Below, in pieces: positions 1 through 6,158 of a stretch of DNA of 6,158 nucleotides (position 1 is its first letter; every line of letters starts with the position of its first letter). Both the position numbers and the translations under genes were made by a program. A model generated the notes under the pieces. That model searched no databases. It was not told the origin of the DNA and was given only the letters and a program-made list of their open reading frames with translations. Source of the DNA: Alteromonadaceae bacterium UBA2620 (lineage in GTDB: Bacteria > Pseudomonadota > Gammaproteobacteria > Enterobacterales > Alteromonadaceae). The DNA lies in contig DDJQ01000034.1 of assembly GCA_002339125.1 (NCBI GenBank), positions 1 to 6,158 of the forward strand, in the 5' to 3' direction.

Positions 1-884
1 TGCTAAAGCGCTTCGACGAACTGCTCGCCTCACTCCGTCAACTGGTCCACGATGCTTCTTCGCTGGCTAATGATGTGGCCAGTGCCAGTGAGTTTATGCA
101 GTCATCCACCAAAGAGTTAAACGAACACGTACAACAAAGTAGTCATGAAATCGGCGCGATTTCCGTTGCTTCAGAGGAAATTGCAGTAACCCTGCAAGAC
201 TCCTCGGAACGCACTACTGCAGCCAACGACATTACCAGAGATGCGCGCCACACTACCGGTGAGTCCCGTGCTGCGGTGGAAAGCGCTACCGCCACTATTA
301 ATTCGCTGCGCGACCGACTGAATAACGCCGCCAGAACGAATCAGGAACTCAACGAACGTTGCGCCAACATCTCTGATGCCATGCGCTCTATTACGGCGGT
401 GGCAGAACAAACCAACCTGCTGGCCTTAAATGCAGCGATTGAGTCAGCCCGTGCCGGCGAACATGGCCGCGGTTTTGCGGTAGTTGCCGATGAAGTGCGC
501 ACGCTCGCTATACGGTCCAAAGAAAGCGCCGATGAAATCACTACCATCACCGAGCAACTGGTATCGAGTACTGCCTCATCGGTTACACAAATGAATCAGT
601 GTATTGAATTAGTTGATGAAGCGGTTAACACCTCTGACAATGCCGCCAGCTTTATGAACAGCATTGAAGAAAAAATCCAGACCGCCAGCGACAACATGAT
701 GGAAGTCGCCACTTCGGCGGTTGAGCAGGAGTCGGCTTCAAGCTCAATCGCCCAGAGTACGGCAACTATTCATGAACTGGCAAACCTGGAGGCGAGGACT
801 GCCGAGGCACTCGAAGCCAAGTCAGTACAGCTGGCCGAGATGTGTCAGCGAATGCTTCAAACTGTTAAACGCTTTGTGGTGTAA
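1..884 (+). CDS. Methyl-accepting chemotaxis protein, C-terminal signalling part (5' end outside window)
   Basis: Cytoplasmic signalling end of a chemoreceptor, which controls the CheA kinase through CheW. The frame is open from base 3 (first full codon CTA) and gives 293 visible residues. A GTG at 75 is only an internal codon, because coding character continues upstream with a sequence like the last HAMP helix (FDELLASLRQLV). The rest is a long alpha-helical coiled coil. The family's hairpin tip is clear at about residues 136-166: QTNLLALNAAIESARAG, then EHGRG at the turn (about 153-157), then FAVVADEVRTLA. About 140 residues lie on each side of the tip, which would fit a 40-heptad receptor (rough estimate). 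The protein ends in VKRFVV, with no NWETF-like CheR/CheB tether. The ligand-binding and membrane parts are outside the window, so the stimulus cannot be inferred. The stop TAA overlaps the ATG of the next gene by one base. Confidence 0.95.
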   Translation, partial: LKRFDELLASLRQLVHDASSLANDVASASEFMQSSTKELNEHVQQSSHEIGAISVASEEIAVTLQDSSERTTAANDITRDARHTTGESRAAVESATATINSLRDRLNNAARTNQELNERCANISDAMRSITAVAEQTNLLALNAAIESARAGEHGRGFAVVADEVRTLAIRSKESADEITTITEQLVSSTASSVTQMNQCIELVDEAVNTSDNAASFMNSIEEKIQTASDNMMEVATSAVEQESASSSIAQSTATIHELANLEARTAEALEAKSVQLAEMCQRMLQTVKRFVV

Positions 885-1411
885 TGAGCCAACGCACTAT
901 CATACTGATTGTTGTGGTATGGGCGCTCGGCATTCTGAGCCTGCTCGGCTTTGCCAGCGTTAATCAGATAAAACCCTTCGATCCATCCATGTTACTGGCC
1001 CAGGCGGCCAGTAACCCGCAATTTGATAACGACTTTGCCGAAGCATTAGGCCAGGCTGGCGTAGCGCCGGGTACGCTGGTGCATATGGTTTCCAGCGGCA
1101 ATTGTTATTGCGATAAACTCACCGAACCACATCGGCAGGAGCTATCCGGTGAATTGGCAAATGAAGGTTATCAGCTACAACGGCTGTCGTTAGCCGAACA
1201 CCCTGCACTGACAAAATTTGTCGATCATTACCCGGCCCTGGCCGTAGTCGATAACGCCGGACAGCTGCGCTACCTTGGGCCCTATGCGGTGGGTTACGGC
1301 TGCTTTACCGGCACAAACCTGGTGAGCCAGATTAAACAAGCCGCCACCTCAGCCGAATACTACGGCGCTAGCATTAACAGCGATGTAAAAGGCTGCTTCT
1401 GCGCCGTATAA
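884..1411 (+). CDS. Small membrane-anchored thioredoxin-like protein with two CxC motifs (DUF6436-like)
   Basis: 175 residues. Residues about 5-26 form one hydrophobic segment (IILIVVVWALGILSLLGFA), probably an uncleaved N-terminal anchor that places the rest in the periplasm. The soluble part reads like a thioredoxin fold. A strand (TLVHMVSSG) leads into C74-Y-C76, followed by a helix, then YPALAVVD with P117 in the position of the thioredoxin cis-proline, then GQLRYLGPY. C140 follows in a GCF motif, and the chain ends with C171-F-C173 four residues after a Lys-Gly. There are five cysteines in all. From memory it resembles the DUF6436 family of marine gammaproteobacteria, whose function is not known to me; a disulfide or metal role is inference. 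The ATG shares its A with the chemoreceptor stop (TAATG) and no good Shine-Dalgarno is visible, so translation is probably coupled. It could instead be a metal-binding or electron-transfer protein. Confidence 0.85.
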   Translation: MSQRTIILIVVVWALGILSLLGFASVNQIKPFDPSMLLAQAASNPQFDNDFAEALGQAGVAPGTLVHMVSSGNCYCDKLTEPHRQELSGELANEGYQLQRLSLAEHPALTKFVDHYPALAVVDNAGQLRYLGPYAVGYGCFTGTNLVSQIKQAATSAEYYGASINSDVKGCFCAV

Positions 1412-1419
1412 GCCGTGTA

Positions 1420-2352
1420 TCAGTGACTTTGTTCGTCACCGTGTAACCCTTTGATATGCGCCACCACACTGCGCCCTAAAGCACTCTGGTTGTAACCACC
1501 TTCCAGCATACTCACTATTCGTCCGTGGCATACGTCATCGGCTACATTACGAAGTTGCTTGCTCACCCAGTGGTAGTCATCTTCGCGCAGGCGCAACTGC
1601 CCCATGGCATCCTCAGCGTGGGCGTCAAATCCGGCGCTGATTAAAATGAGCTCCGGCATAAAATTACGCAACGCATCAAACCAGTAATTTACTTTTTCAC
1701 GGAACTCTTCACCGGTTGCGCCAGCTTTCAGTGGCGCACTGAGTATATTGCTGGCCGATACCGGATGACCAGAGTGCGGGTAAAACGGGTGCTGAAACGA
1801 GGAACACATTAAAATTTGTCTGTCCCCGGCAATGATATTTTCAGTGCCGTTACCGTGGTGCACATCAAAATCGATAATGGCCACGCGCGACAGTTCGTAA
1901 TGCTTCAGGGCATAGCGAGCCGCCACAGCAATATTGTTAAACAGGCAAAAGCCCATAGCATTGTCGTATTCTGCGTGATGACCCGGCGGTCGCACGGCAC
2001 AAAATGCCTGACGATCTTCCCCTTCCATAACCCAGTCTACTGCATCACAGCCGGCACCAGCGGCATATAAAGCGGCACTTAAGGTAATCGGTGTCATGCC
2101 GGTATCCTGCTCCAACCAGATTACGCCGGTGCGCGGCGAGCGCTGGAAGATACTATCAACGTAGTAAGGGTCGTGAGCCAGCGCTAAATTTTCCCGTTTC
2201 ACCTGCTTAGCATCACCGTGCTGGCAAATCATTTCGAGGCCGGAAGACAACAGCTGGTCGTCGATGGCGTACAGGCGGTCGGGGTTTTCCGGGTGCTCAG
2301 AAGACACATCGTGATGCACGCAATCTCTACCGCGATAAATTTTAATGGTCAT
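1420..2352 (-). CDS. Histone deacetylase family protein (class II HDAC-like Zn-dependent amidohydrolase)
   Basis: 310 residues, the usual size for bacterial arginase-fold deacetylases that remove acyl groups from lysine, polyamines or other amides in the cytoplasm. The active site looks complete: RPPGHHAEYD carries the catalytic pair H125/H126; DFDVHHGNGT supplies the zinc ligands D163 and H165; GFDAH supplies the third ligand D243; LEGGYN carries the transition-state tyrosine Y287, as in active class I/IIb enzymes rather than class IIa. The substrate-rim motif EHPENPDRL is at 19-27. The frame is open to 2472, but the first 40 residues there are basic, low-quality translation of the neighbour's 3' end. 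The ATG at 2352 is preceded by AGGAG at 7 nt, so it is chosen as the start. It overlaps the upstream CoA-transferase/GNAT gene by 11 bp and is surely co-transcribed. The physiological substrate is not shown by the sequence; acetoin-utilisation (AcuC)-like and acetylpolyamine amidohydrolase roles are alternatives. Confidence 0.95.
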   Translation of the reverse strand: MTIKIYRGRDCVHHDVSSEHPENPDRLYAIDDQLLSSGLEMICQHGDAKQVKRENLALAHDPYYVDSIFQRSPRTGVIWLEQDTGMTPITLSAALYAAGAGCDAVDWVMEGEDRQAFCAVRPPGHHAEYDNAMGFCLFNNIAVAARYALKHYELSRVAIIDFDVHHGNGTENIIAGDRQILMCSSFQHPFYPHSGHPVSASNILSAPLKAGATGEEFREKVNYWFDALRNFMPELILISAGFDAHAEDAMGQLRLREDDYHWVSKQLRNVADDVCHGRIVSMLEGGYNQSALGRSVVAHIKGLHGDEQSH

Positions 2353-4222
2353 TTTCTGTCTCCTGTTCCGCCCCTTCCGCTGCTTCGGGCTCCTGCAGCG
2401 GCAATTCCAACTCCACCTCACTGGGGTCGCCACTAAACAGGCGCTTGAATCCGTGATGTTCGAAAATGGCAATCATGGGTTTATTATCGGCCCGGCAAAA
2501 CGCCAGCATCTTGTTGATTTTCCGTTTACGGGCAATGTCGATAAGCTTGATCAGTAAACGGCTGCCCATCCCTTTACCCTGCTGCGTTTCGCGGGTAACA
2601 AAGGCCGCCTCACAGGAGTTATCGTGCTCGTTATAATAAAAACGCCCCACCGCATGGATGGTGATCCGCGAGCCTTCCTGACGCACAATACACAAGGCCG
2701 CGTCGGAGTTCTGATCGACGCTGACCAGGTTACAGGACTTCTCCCGCGACATTTGTTTAGGGTCATAGTTATAGCGTAAGCGCAGGGTTTCTTTGGTATG
2801 CGAATAGAAAAACTCCTGCAAGCGCCGTTCATCGGCCGGATTTAGCGGCCGCAGGTAAAAGGTCTCGCCCTGAATAACCATCTTTTGCAGCTGGATTGCG
2901 CCCAGCTCCGGAATATCCGTGGGGTATTTTTGCTGAAAATGCGGTACCCAGTAATGTTTGCGCACCTCAGCGAGCAGATGGGCGCGAAACTTGGGATGGG
3001 CCACGCGGATCAGTTCCAGCGCCCGCTCTCGAATACTTTTGCCGCGAAGTGACGCAATACCATATTCGGTAACAATGTAATGCACATTGCCTCGTGATGT
3101 GGTTACCCCTGCGCCTTCGGCAATACACGGAACAATGCGCGACACGGTTTCATTCTGCGCCGTGGAAGGCATTGCAATAATGGGTTTGCCGCCTTTACTC
3201 ATCGACGCGCCCGACACAAAATCCACCTGGCCACCAATGCCACTGTAAAAGTCATAGCCCAGCGAGTCGGCCACCACCTGCCCGGTTAAATCCACCTCCA
3301 GCGCACTGTTAATGGAAATCATATTGTCGTTTTTAGCAATATTGGTGGGTTTGTTCACATAGCTGCTGGGATAAAATTCGATGTGCGGATTATTGTGGAC
3401 AAACTTATACAGGCGCTCACTGCCCATACAAAAACTGGTCACGATTTTGCCGGGGTGAAAGGTTTTCTTGCGGTTGGTAATAGCGCCTGATGCAATGATA
3501 TCCATAATGCTGTCTGACAGCATTTCACTGTGAATCCCCAAATCCTTATGGCGCTGCAGGTACTTTAATGTGGCGCTGGGGATCTTCCCCACCCCAAACT
3601 GCAGGGTGGCGCCGTCTTCTACCAGCATAGCTACGTACTGGCCAATCCGCTCAGTCACGCTGTCGATAGCGGGTGCCTCAATGGCTTGCAAGGGTTCATC
3701 GGCTTCGATACAGGCGGTAAATTCGCTGATGTGAATAAAAGAGTGGCCAGCAGTACGCGGCATTTGCGGATTTATCTGGGCAATGGCAATGGTGGCGTTA
3801 CGTACTGCCGACATGGAGATGTCTACCGACACGCCTAGCGAACAATAGCCAAACTCATCCGGCGGACTTACTGTCACCAGCGCAGCATCCAGCGGTAAGG
3901 TACCGTCGCTGAACAGGCTCGACATTTCCGATAAAAACACCGGCGTATAATCGGCCCGGCCTTCATCCACTGCGCGGCGAATTTCATCGCCCTGAATAAA
4001 AAAAGTATTTACCTTAAACAGCTGCCGGTATTCTTCTTTTGCCCAGCGCGTATCGCCAAGGGCCAGCATGTGCACCAGTTCAATATCACTGAACCCTTTA
4101 CTGTGCTTAATTAAATCATCAATGAGTGCATAGGGCACTCCGGCATTCCCACCAACAAATACCCGGCTACCTGACTTGATCAGATGCGACCAGTCCGGTC
4201 GCGGCGGCAGAGCAACGGTCAT
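2342..4222 (-). CDS. Acetyl-CoA hydrolase/transferase fused to a C-terminal GNAT acetyltransferase domain
   Basis: 626 residues with two domains. Residues about 1-430 are a family I CoA-transferase of the acetyl-CoA hydrolase/4-hydroxybutyrate CoA-transferase type, which moves CoA between carboxylic acids through a glutamyl-CoA intermediate. Visible marks are FGVGKIPSATL (209-219), LGIHSEMLSD with the likely catalytic E233, and GIGGQVDFVSGAS (328-340). Residues about 453-610 are a GNAT domain: YLRPLNPADERRLQEFF opens it, the acetyl-CoA loop is Q548-G-K-G-M-G553, and N580 followed by FEHHGF closes it. This pattern resembles the GNAT domain of Pat/PatZ-type protein acetyltransferases. The tail is acidic (EPEAAEGAEQETENDH). 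A TTG seven codons upstream is open, but the ATG at 4222 has GGGAG 8 nt before it and is preferred. First gene of an operon with the deacetylase. The preferred acyl group and the GNAT target are unknown; the pairing is discussed in the findings. Confidence 0.95.
   Translation of the reverse strand: MTVALPPRPDWSHLIKSGSRVFVGGNAGVPYALIDDLIKHSKGFSDIELVHMLALGDTRWAKEEYRQLFKVNTFFIQGDEIRRAVDEGRADYTPVFLSEMSSLFSDGTLPLDAALVTVSPPDEFGYCSLGVSVDISMSAVRNATIAIAQINPQMPRTAGHSFIHISEFTACIEADEPLQAIEAPAIDSVTERIGQYVAMLVEDGATLQFGVGKIPSATLKYLQRHKDLGIHSEMLSDSIMDIIASGAITNRKKTFHPGKIVTSFCMGSERLYKFVHNNPHIEFYPSSYVNKPTNIAKNDNMISINSALEVDLTGQVVADSLGYDFYSGIGGQVDFVSGASMSKGGKPIIAMPSTAQNETVSRIVPCIAEGAGVTTSRGNVHYIVTEYGIASLRGKSIRERALELIRVAHPKFRAHLLAEVRKHYWVPHFQQKYPTDIPELGAIQLQKMVIQGETFYLRPLNPADERRLQEFFYSHTKETLRLRYNYDPKQMSREKSCNLVSVDQNSDAALCIVRQEGSRITIHAVGRFYYNEHDNSCEAAFVTRETQQGKGMGSRLLIKLIDIARKRKINKMLAFCRADNKPMIAIFEHHGFKRLFSGDPSEVELELPLQEPEAAEGAEQETENDH
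2360..2364 (-). promoter_or_regulatory. Shine-Dalgarno site of the deacetylase gene
   Basis: On the minus strand AGGAG stands 7 nt before the ATG at 2352. It lies inside the end of the upstream coding sequence. It decides the start over the longer open frame reaching 2472, and supports translational coupling across the 11-bp overlap. Confidence 0.8.
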
Positions 4223-4230
4223 AGTTCCAA

Positions 4231-4235
4231 CTCCC
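4231..4235 (-). promoter_or_regulatory. Shine-Dalgarno site of the CoA-transferase/GNAT gene
   Basis: Minus-strand GGGAG with 8 nt to the ATG at 4222. It supports that start over the TTG at 4243, which would put the site inside the coding region and has no comparable purine run before it. Confidence 0.65.
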
Positions 4236-4281
4236 AATCTCAACTCACTTCATAATGCCACAGTTGCCTGTAGTTGGTAGA

Positions 4282-4302
4282 ATCAAACCGCGGTTATTTG
4301 AT
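4282..4302. promoter_or_regulatory. Dyad-symmetric possible operator upstream of the CoA-transferase operon
   Basis: Arms ATCAAA (4282-4287) and TTTGAT (4297-4302) are perfect inverted repeats separated by 9 nt. Within them lies a 10-bp perfect palindrome, AACCGCGGTT (4286-4295), centred 1.5 bp away from the outer dyad. The site is 60-80 bp upstream of the ATG at 4222, where a regulator of this operon could bind. The half-sites CAAAC and GTT resemble the core of PsrA-type fatty-acid regulator sites (CAAAC-N2-4-GTTTG) but the second half is imperfect. The only promoter-like pair found next to it on the minus strand is weak: CTACCA (4275-4280) and CATTAT (4252-4257), 17 nt apart. The regulator is therefore unknown. 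Confidence 0.35.
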
Positions 4303-4350
4303 CTGGTTGGACTTTGCGGGCTGAATTTCATGCTGATGCTACCTGGCGCC

Positions 4351-4385
4351 AGAAGTAAAGAAACCCCGCTCGGAGCGGGGTTTCT
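4351..4385 (-). terminator. Rho-independent terminator of the RND efflux gene
   Basis: A perfect 11-bp GC-rich stem (AGAAACCCCGC at 4359-4369 with GCGGGGTTTCT at 4375-4385) and a 5-nt loop. On the minus strand it is followed by TTTACTTCT. It begins 19 nt after the stop codon of the efflux pump gene, so that gene ends its operon and is separated from the CoA-transferase operon. The stem's A/T outer pairs could give some termination in the other orientation too, but no plus-strand gene approaches it. Confidence 0.9.
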
Positions 4386-4404
4386 ATAGTAGCAAGCTGT
4401 ACGT

Positions 4405-6158
4405 TTAGCTTTCTTTGCTGTCTTCCTCACGTGAATGACGTTTAGCGCCAAACCACTTAACCACCATCACGTAGAACATGGGCACGAAGAAGATAGCCAG
4501 GAAGGTTGCGGCAAACATACCGCCCATCACGGCGATACCAATAGCGTTCTGACTTTCAGAACCGGCACCGGTAGCGATTGCCAACGGCGTGACACCCAGA
4601 ATAAATGCCATTGAGGTCATCAGTATCGGCCGGAAACGCTGCTCTGCCGCTGTGATAACCGCTTCAAATATAGGCGTTCCGTTGTCGTAGAGTTCTTTGG
4701 CGAATTCCACAATCAGGATAGCATTCTTGGAAGCGAGCCCCACGGTAGTCAGGAAGGCAACCTGTAAATACACGTCATTCGGCAAGCCAAAGATATAGGC
4801 AGCCACAACCGAACCGAAGATACCTAAAGGCACCACCAGTAATACGGCAAAGGGTACAACCCAACTTTCATAAAGCGCTGCCAGACACAGGAACACCACG
4901 ATAATAGACAGCGCATAAAGCATCGGTGCTTGTGAACCTGCCGCCTGCTCTTCATAAGACATGCCGGACCATTCCAGGCCAAAGCCCGGCGGTAACTGAC
5001 CTACTAAGCGCTCGGCTTCGGCCATGGCTTCACCGGTAGAAATGCCTTCAGCCGGACTACCCTGAATGTTCACTGAAGAAATACCATTGAATCGCTCAAG
5101 CTTTGGTGAACCGTAGTTCCATTCAACAGTAGAGAACGCGCTGAACGCCACCATGTCGCCTTCGTTATTGCGCACAAACCACTTGTCCAAATCTTCAGGA
5201 TCCATCCGGTACGGTGCATCAGCCTGCATGTAAACCCGCTTAATCCGGCCTCTGTCGATAAAGTCGTTTACGTATGCAGAACCCCAGGCAATGCTCAGTG
5301 TATTGTTGATATCACTCAGTGACAGCCCTAATGCAGACGCTTTCTCATTATCGATATTGACCTTAAATTCAGGCACATCGCTCAGGCCATTAGGACGCAC
5401 ACCCACCAGCTTCGGATTCTGTGCGGCCATGCCAAGGAATTGATTCCGCGCATTCATTAATGCCTCATGACCATTACCGGCGCGGTCAACTAACTGGAAG
5501 TCAAAACCAGTAGCGTTACCCAGCTCACGAATAGGCGGCGGTAAAATGGGGAAGACGCTGGCATCCTGAATTTGAGATAAGGCACCAAAGGCCTGACCGA
5601 TAATCGAGAACGCACTCTGTGATTCGTCACGTTTTTCCCAGTCAACCAGGTGCACAAAGCCCATACCTGAGTTCTGTGCCGCGCCGGCAAAACTGAAGCC
5701 AACAATGGTAAAGATATCTTTAACCGCTTCGCTTTTTTGCTCAAGGAAAAAGTCTTCGACCTTTTTCACTGATTCCAGCGTACGACCAGCCGTAGCTCCG
5801 ACCGGCGCGTTAACCAGCACCATAATGTTGCCCTGATCCTCATCCGGCAGGAACGCGCCCGGCAGTTGGGTGAAAATACCCCCCATGCCCGCAACCAACA
5901 AACCATAAACCAACAACGAACGTTTTACGCGATGCGCAATACCGGTAGAAACTTTTCCGTAGGTATCACGGCCTTTATTAAACACCCGGTTAAACCAACC
6001 AAAAAAGCCTCTGTCTTTTTTGTTCTCAATGTCTTCTCTGCGCAGCAGGGCCACACACAGAGTTGGCGACAGGATAATCGCCACCAGTACCGAGAAGGTC
6101 ATCGCCGATACAATGGTGATAGAGAACTGGCGATAAATAGAACCGGCCGAGCCGCTAG
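4405..6158 (-). CDS. AcrB-like RND (HAE1) multidrug efflux transporter, C-terminal part (5' end outside window)
   Basis: Inner-membrane, proton-driven drug/H+ antiporter subunit of a tripartite efflux pump. The frame runs past the ATG at 6102 to the window edge: 18 more residues (starting SGSAGSIYRQFSITIVSA) match the start of AcrB transmembrane helix 6. So 583 residues are visible and roughly 460 are missing. In order come TM6, TM7 (about 80-97), the LPDEDQG entry to the second porter half, the switch loop GFSFAGAAQNSG (153-164), VRPNGLSDVPEF, YVNDFIDRGR and LERFNG, then TM8-TM12. Proton-relay residues are kept: K477 (AcrB K940) in GLASKNAILIVEFAK and R507 (R971) before FRPILMTS. The aspartate pair of TM4 lies outside. 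Binding-pocket phenylalanines equivalent to F610, F615, F617 and F628 are present, while R620 is replaced by Ala. The polar, charged C-terminal tail ends at a stop just before a terminator. The adaptor gene would be expected beyond the right edge. Substrates cannot be read from sequence. Confidence 0.97.
   Translation of the reverse strand, partial: SGSAGSIYRQFSITIVSAMTFSVLVAIILSPTLCVALLRREDIENKKDRGFFGWFNRVFNKGRDTYGKVSTGIAHRVKRSLLVYGLLVAGMGGIFTQLPGAFLPDEDQGNIMVLVNAPVGATAGRTLESVKKVEDFFLEQKSEAVKDIFTIVGFSFAGAAQNSGMGFVHLVDWEKRDESQSAFSIIGQAFGALSQIQDASVFPILPPPIRELGNATGFDFQLVDRAGNGHEALMNARNQFLGMAAQNPKLVGVRPNGLSDVPEFKVNIDNEKASALGLSLSDINNTLSIAWGSAYVNDFIDRGRIKRVYMQADAPYRMDPEDLDKWFVRNNEGDMVAFSAFSTVEWNYGSPKLERFNGISSVNIQGSPAEGISTGEAMAEAERLVGQLPPGFGLEWSGMSYEEQAAGSQAPMLYALSIIVVFLCLAALYESWVVPFAVLLVVPLGIFGSVVAAYIFGLPNDVYLQVAFLTTVGLASKNAILIVEFAKELYDNGTPIFEAVITAAEQRFRPILMTSMAFILGVTPLAIATGAGSESQNAIGIAVMGGMFAATFLAIFFVPMFYVMVVKWFGAKRHSREEDSKES

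Larger units (their letters stand above)
4223..4404. other. Intergenic region between the efflux gene and the CoA-transferase operon
   Basis: 182 bp without a supported gene. It contains, from right to left, the efflux gene terminator, the dyad at 4282-4302, a weak promoter-like pair and the ribosome binding site of the CoA-transferase gene. The promoter of the two-gene operon must lie here unless transcription reads through the terminator. Confidence 0.7.

Noticed and set aside
75..77. GTG as a true start for the chemoreceptor
   Set aside because: The same frame stays open to the window edge and encodes HAMP-like helix sequence upstream, so the gene is cut by the window.
721..963. Plus-strand open frame across the chemoreceptor/thioredoxin-like junction
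   Set aside because: It is out of frame with two well-supported genes and its translation shows no recognisable domain.
1423..1439. Small hairpin (GTGAC, 7-nt loop, GTCAC) between the convergent genes as a terminator
   Set aside because: Only 5 bp of stem, no T-run on either side, and it lies inside the end of the deacetylase coding region.
1816..2070. Plus-strand open frame antisense to the deacetylase
   Set aside because: It is the shadow of highly conserved deacetylase active-site codons and has no supporting start signal.
2353..2472. N-terminal extension of the deacetylase by 40 codons
   Set aside because: The extension is the out-of-frame shadow of the GNAT C-terminus, and a good ribosome binding site with correct spacing marks the ATG at 2352, where family homology begins.
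4301..4317. FadR-like site (CTGGTTGGAC core)
   Set aside because: By eye about 10 of 17 positions agree with the enteric FadR consensus and there is no matching second half; chance is as likely.
4245..4451. Minus-strand open frame of 68 codons spanning the intergenic region
   Set aside because: It runs through the terminator hairpin and out of frame over the end of the efflux gene, has no ribosome binding site and its basic, serine-rich translation looks non-coding.
6100..6102. ATG as start of the efflux protein
   Set aside because: The 18 upstream codons match conserved AcrB helix 6 sequence, so this Met is internal.

Overview
The window looks like chromosomal DNA from a free-living, probably marine gammaproteobacterium of the Alteromonadales/Cellvibrionales type. 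This rests on the close AcrB-like efflux pump, a chemoreceptor without a C-terminal pentapeptide, a DUF6436-like protein, a CoA-transferase/GNAT fusion beside a histone-deacetylase-family gene, and moderate GC content. The placement is an inference from protein character, not from a marker gene. No RNA gene, insertion sequence, CRISPR array, phage gene or attachment site was seen.

Layout. On the plus strand, positions 1-884 hold the 3' part of a methyl-accepting chemotaxis protein. Its stop codon overlaps the start of a small membrane-anchored, cysteine-rich thioredoxin-like protein (884-1411). This pair meets a minus-strand operon head-on, with only 8 bp between stop codons. The minus-strand operon, read right to left, is an acetyl-CoA hydrolase/transferase fused to a GNAT acetyltransferase (4222-2342), then a class II histone-deacetylase-family amidohydrolase (2352-1420) that overlaps it by 11 bp. 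Upstream is a 182-bp intergenic region with a dyad that may be an operator and a strong rho-independent terminator. That terminator ends the next minus-strand gene, the C-terminal part of an AcrB-type RND drug efflux pump (4405 to the window edge).

How the genes may work together. The two-gene minus operon places a CoA-thioester enzyme, a Pat-like acyltransferase domain and a deacylase under shared expression. This resembles, by analogy, the acetylation/deacetylation control of acetate activation known from AcuA/AcuC in Bacillus and Pat/CobB in enterics. It is the most interesting unit in the window. The chemoreceptor/redox-protein pair is the second. The efflux pump looks ordinary. Both edge genes are cut by the window and appear otherwise intact.
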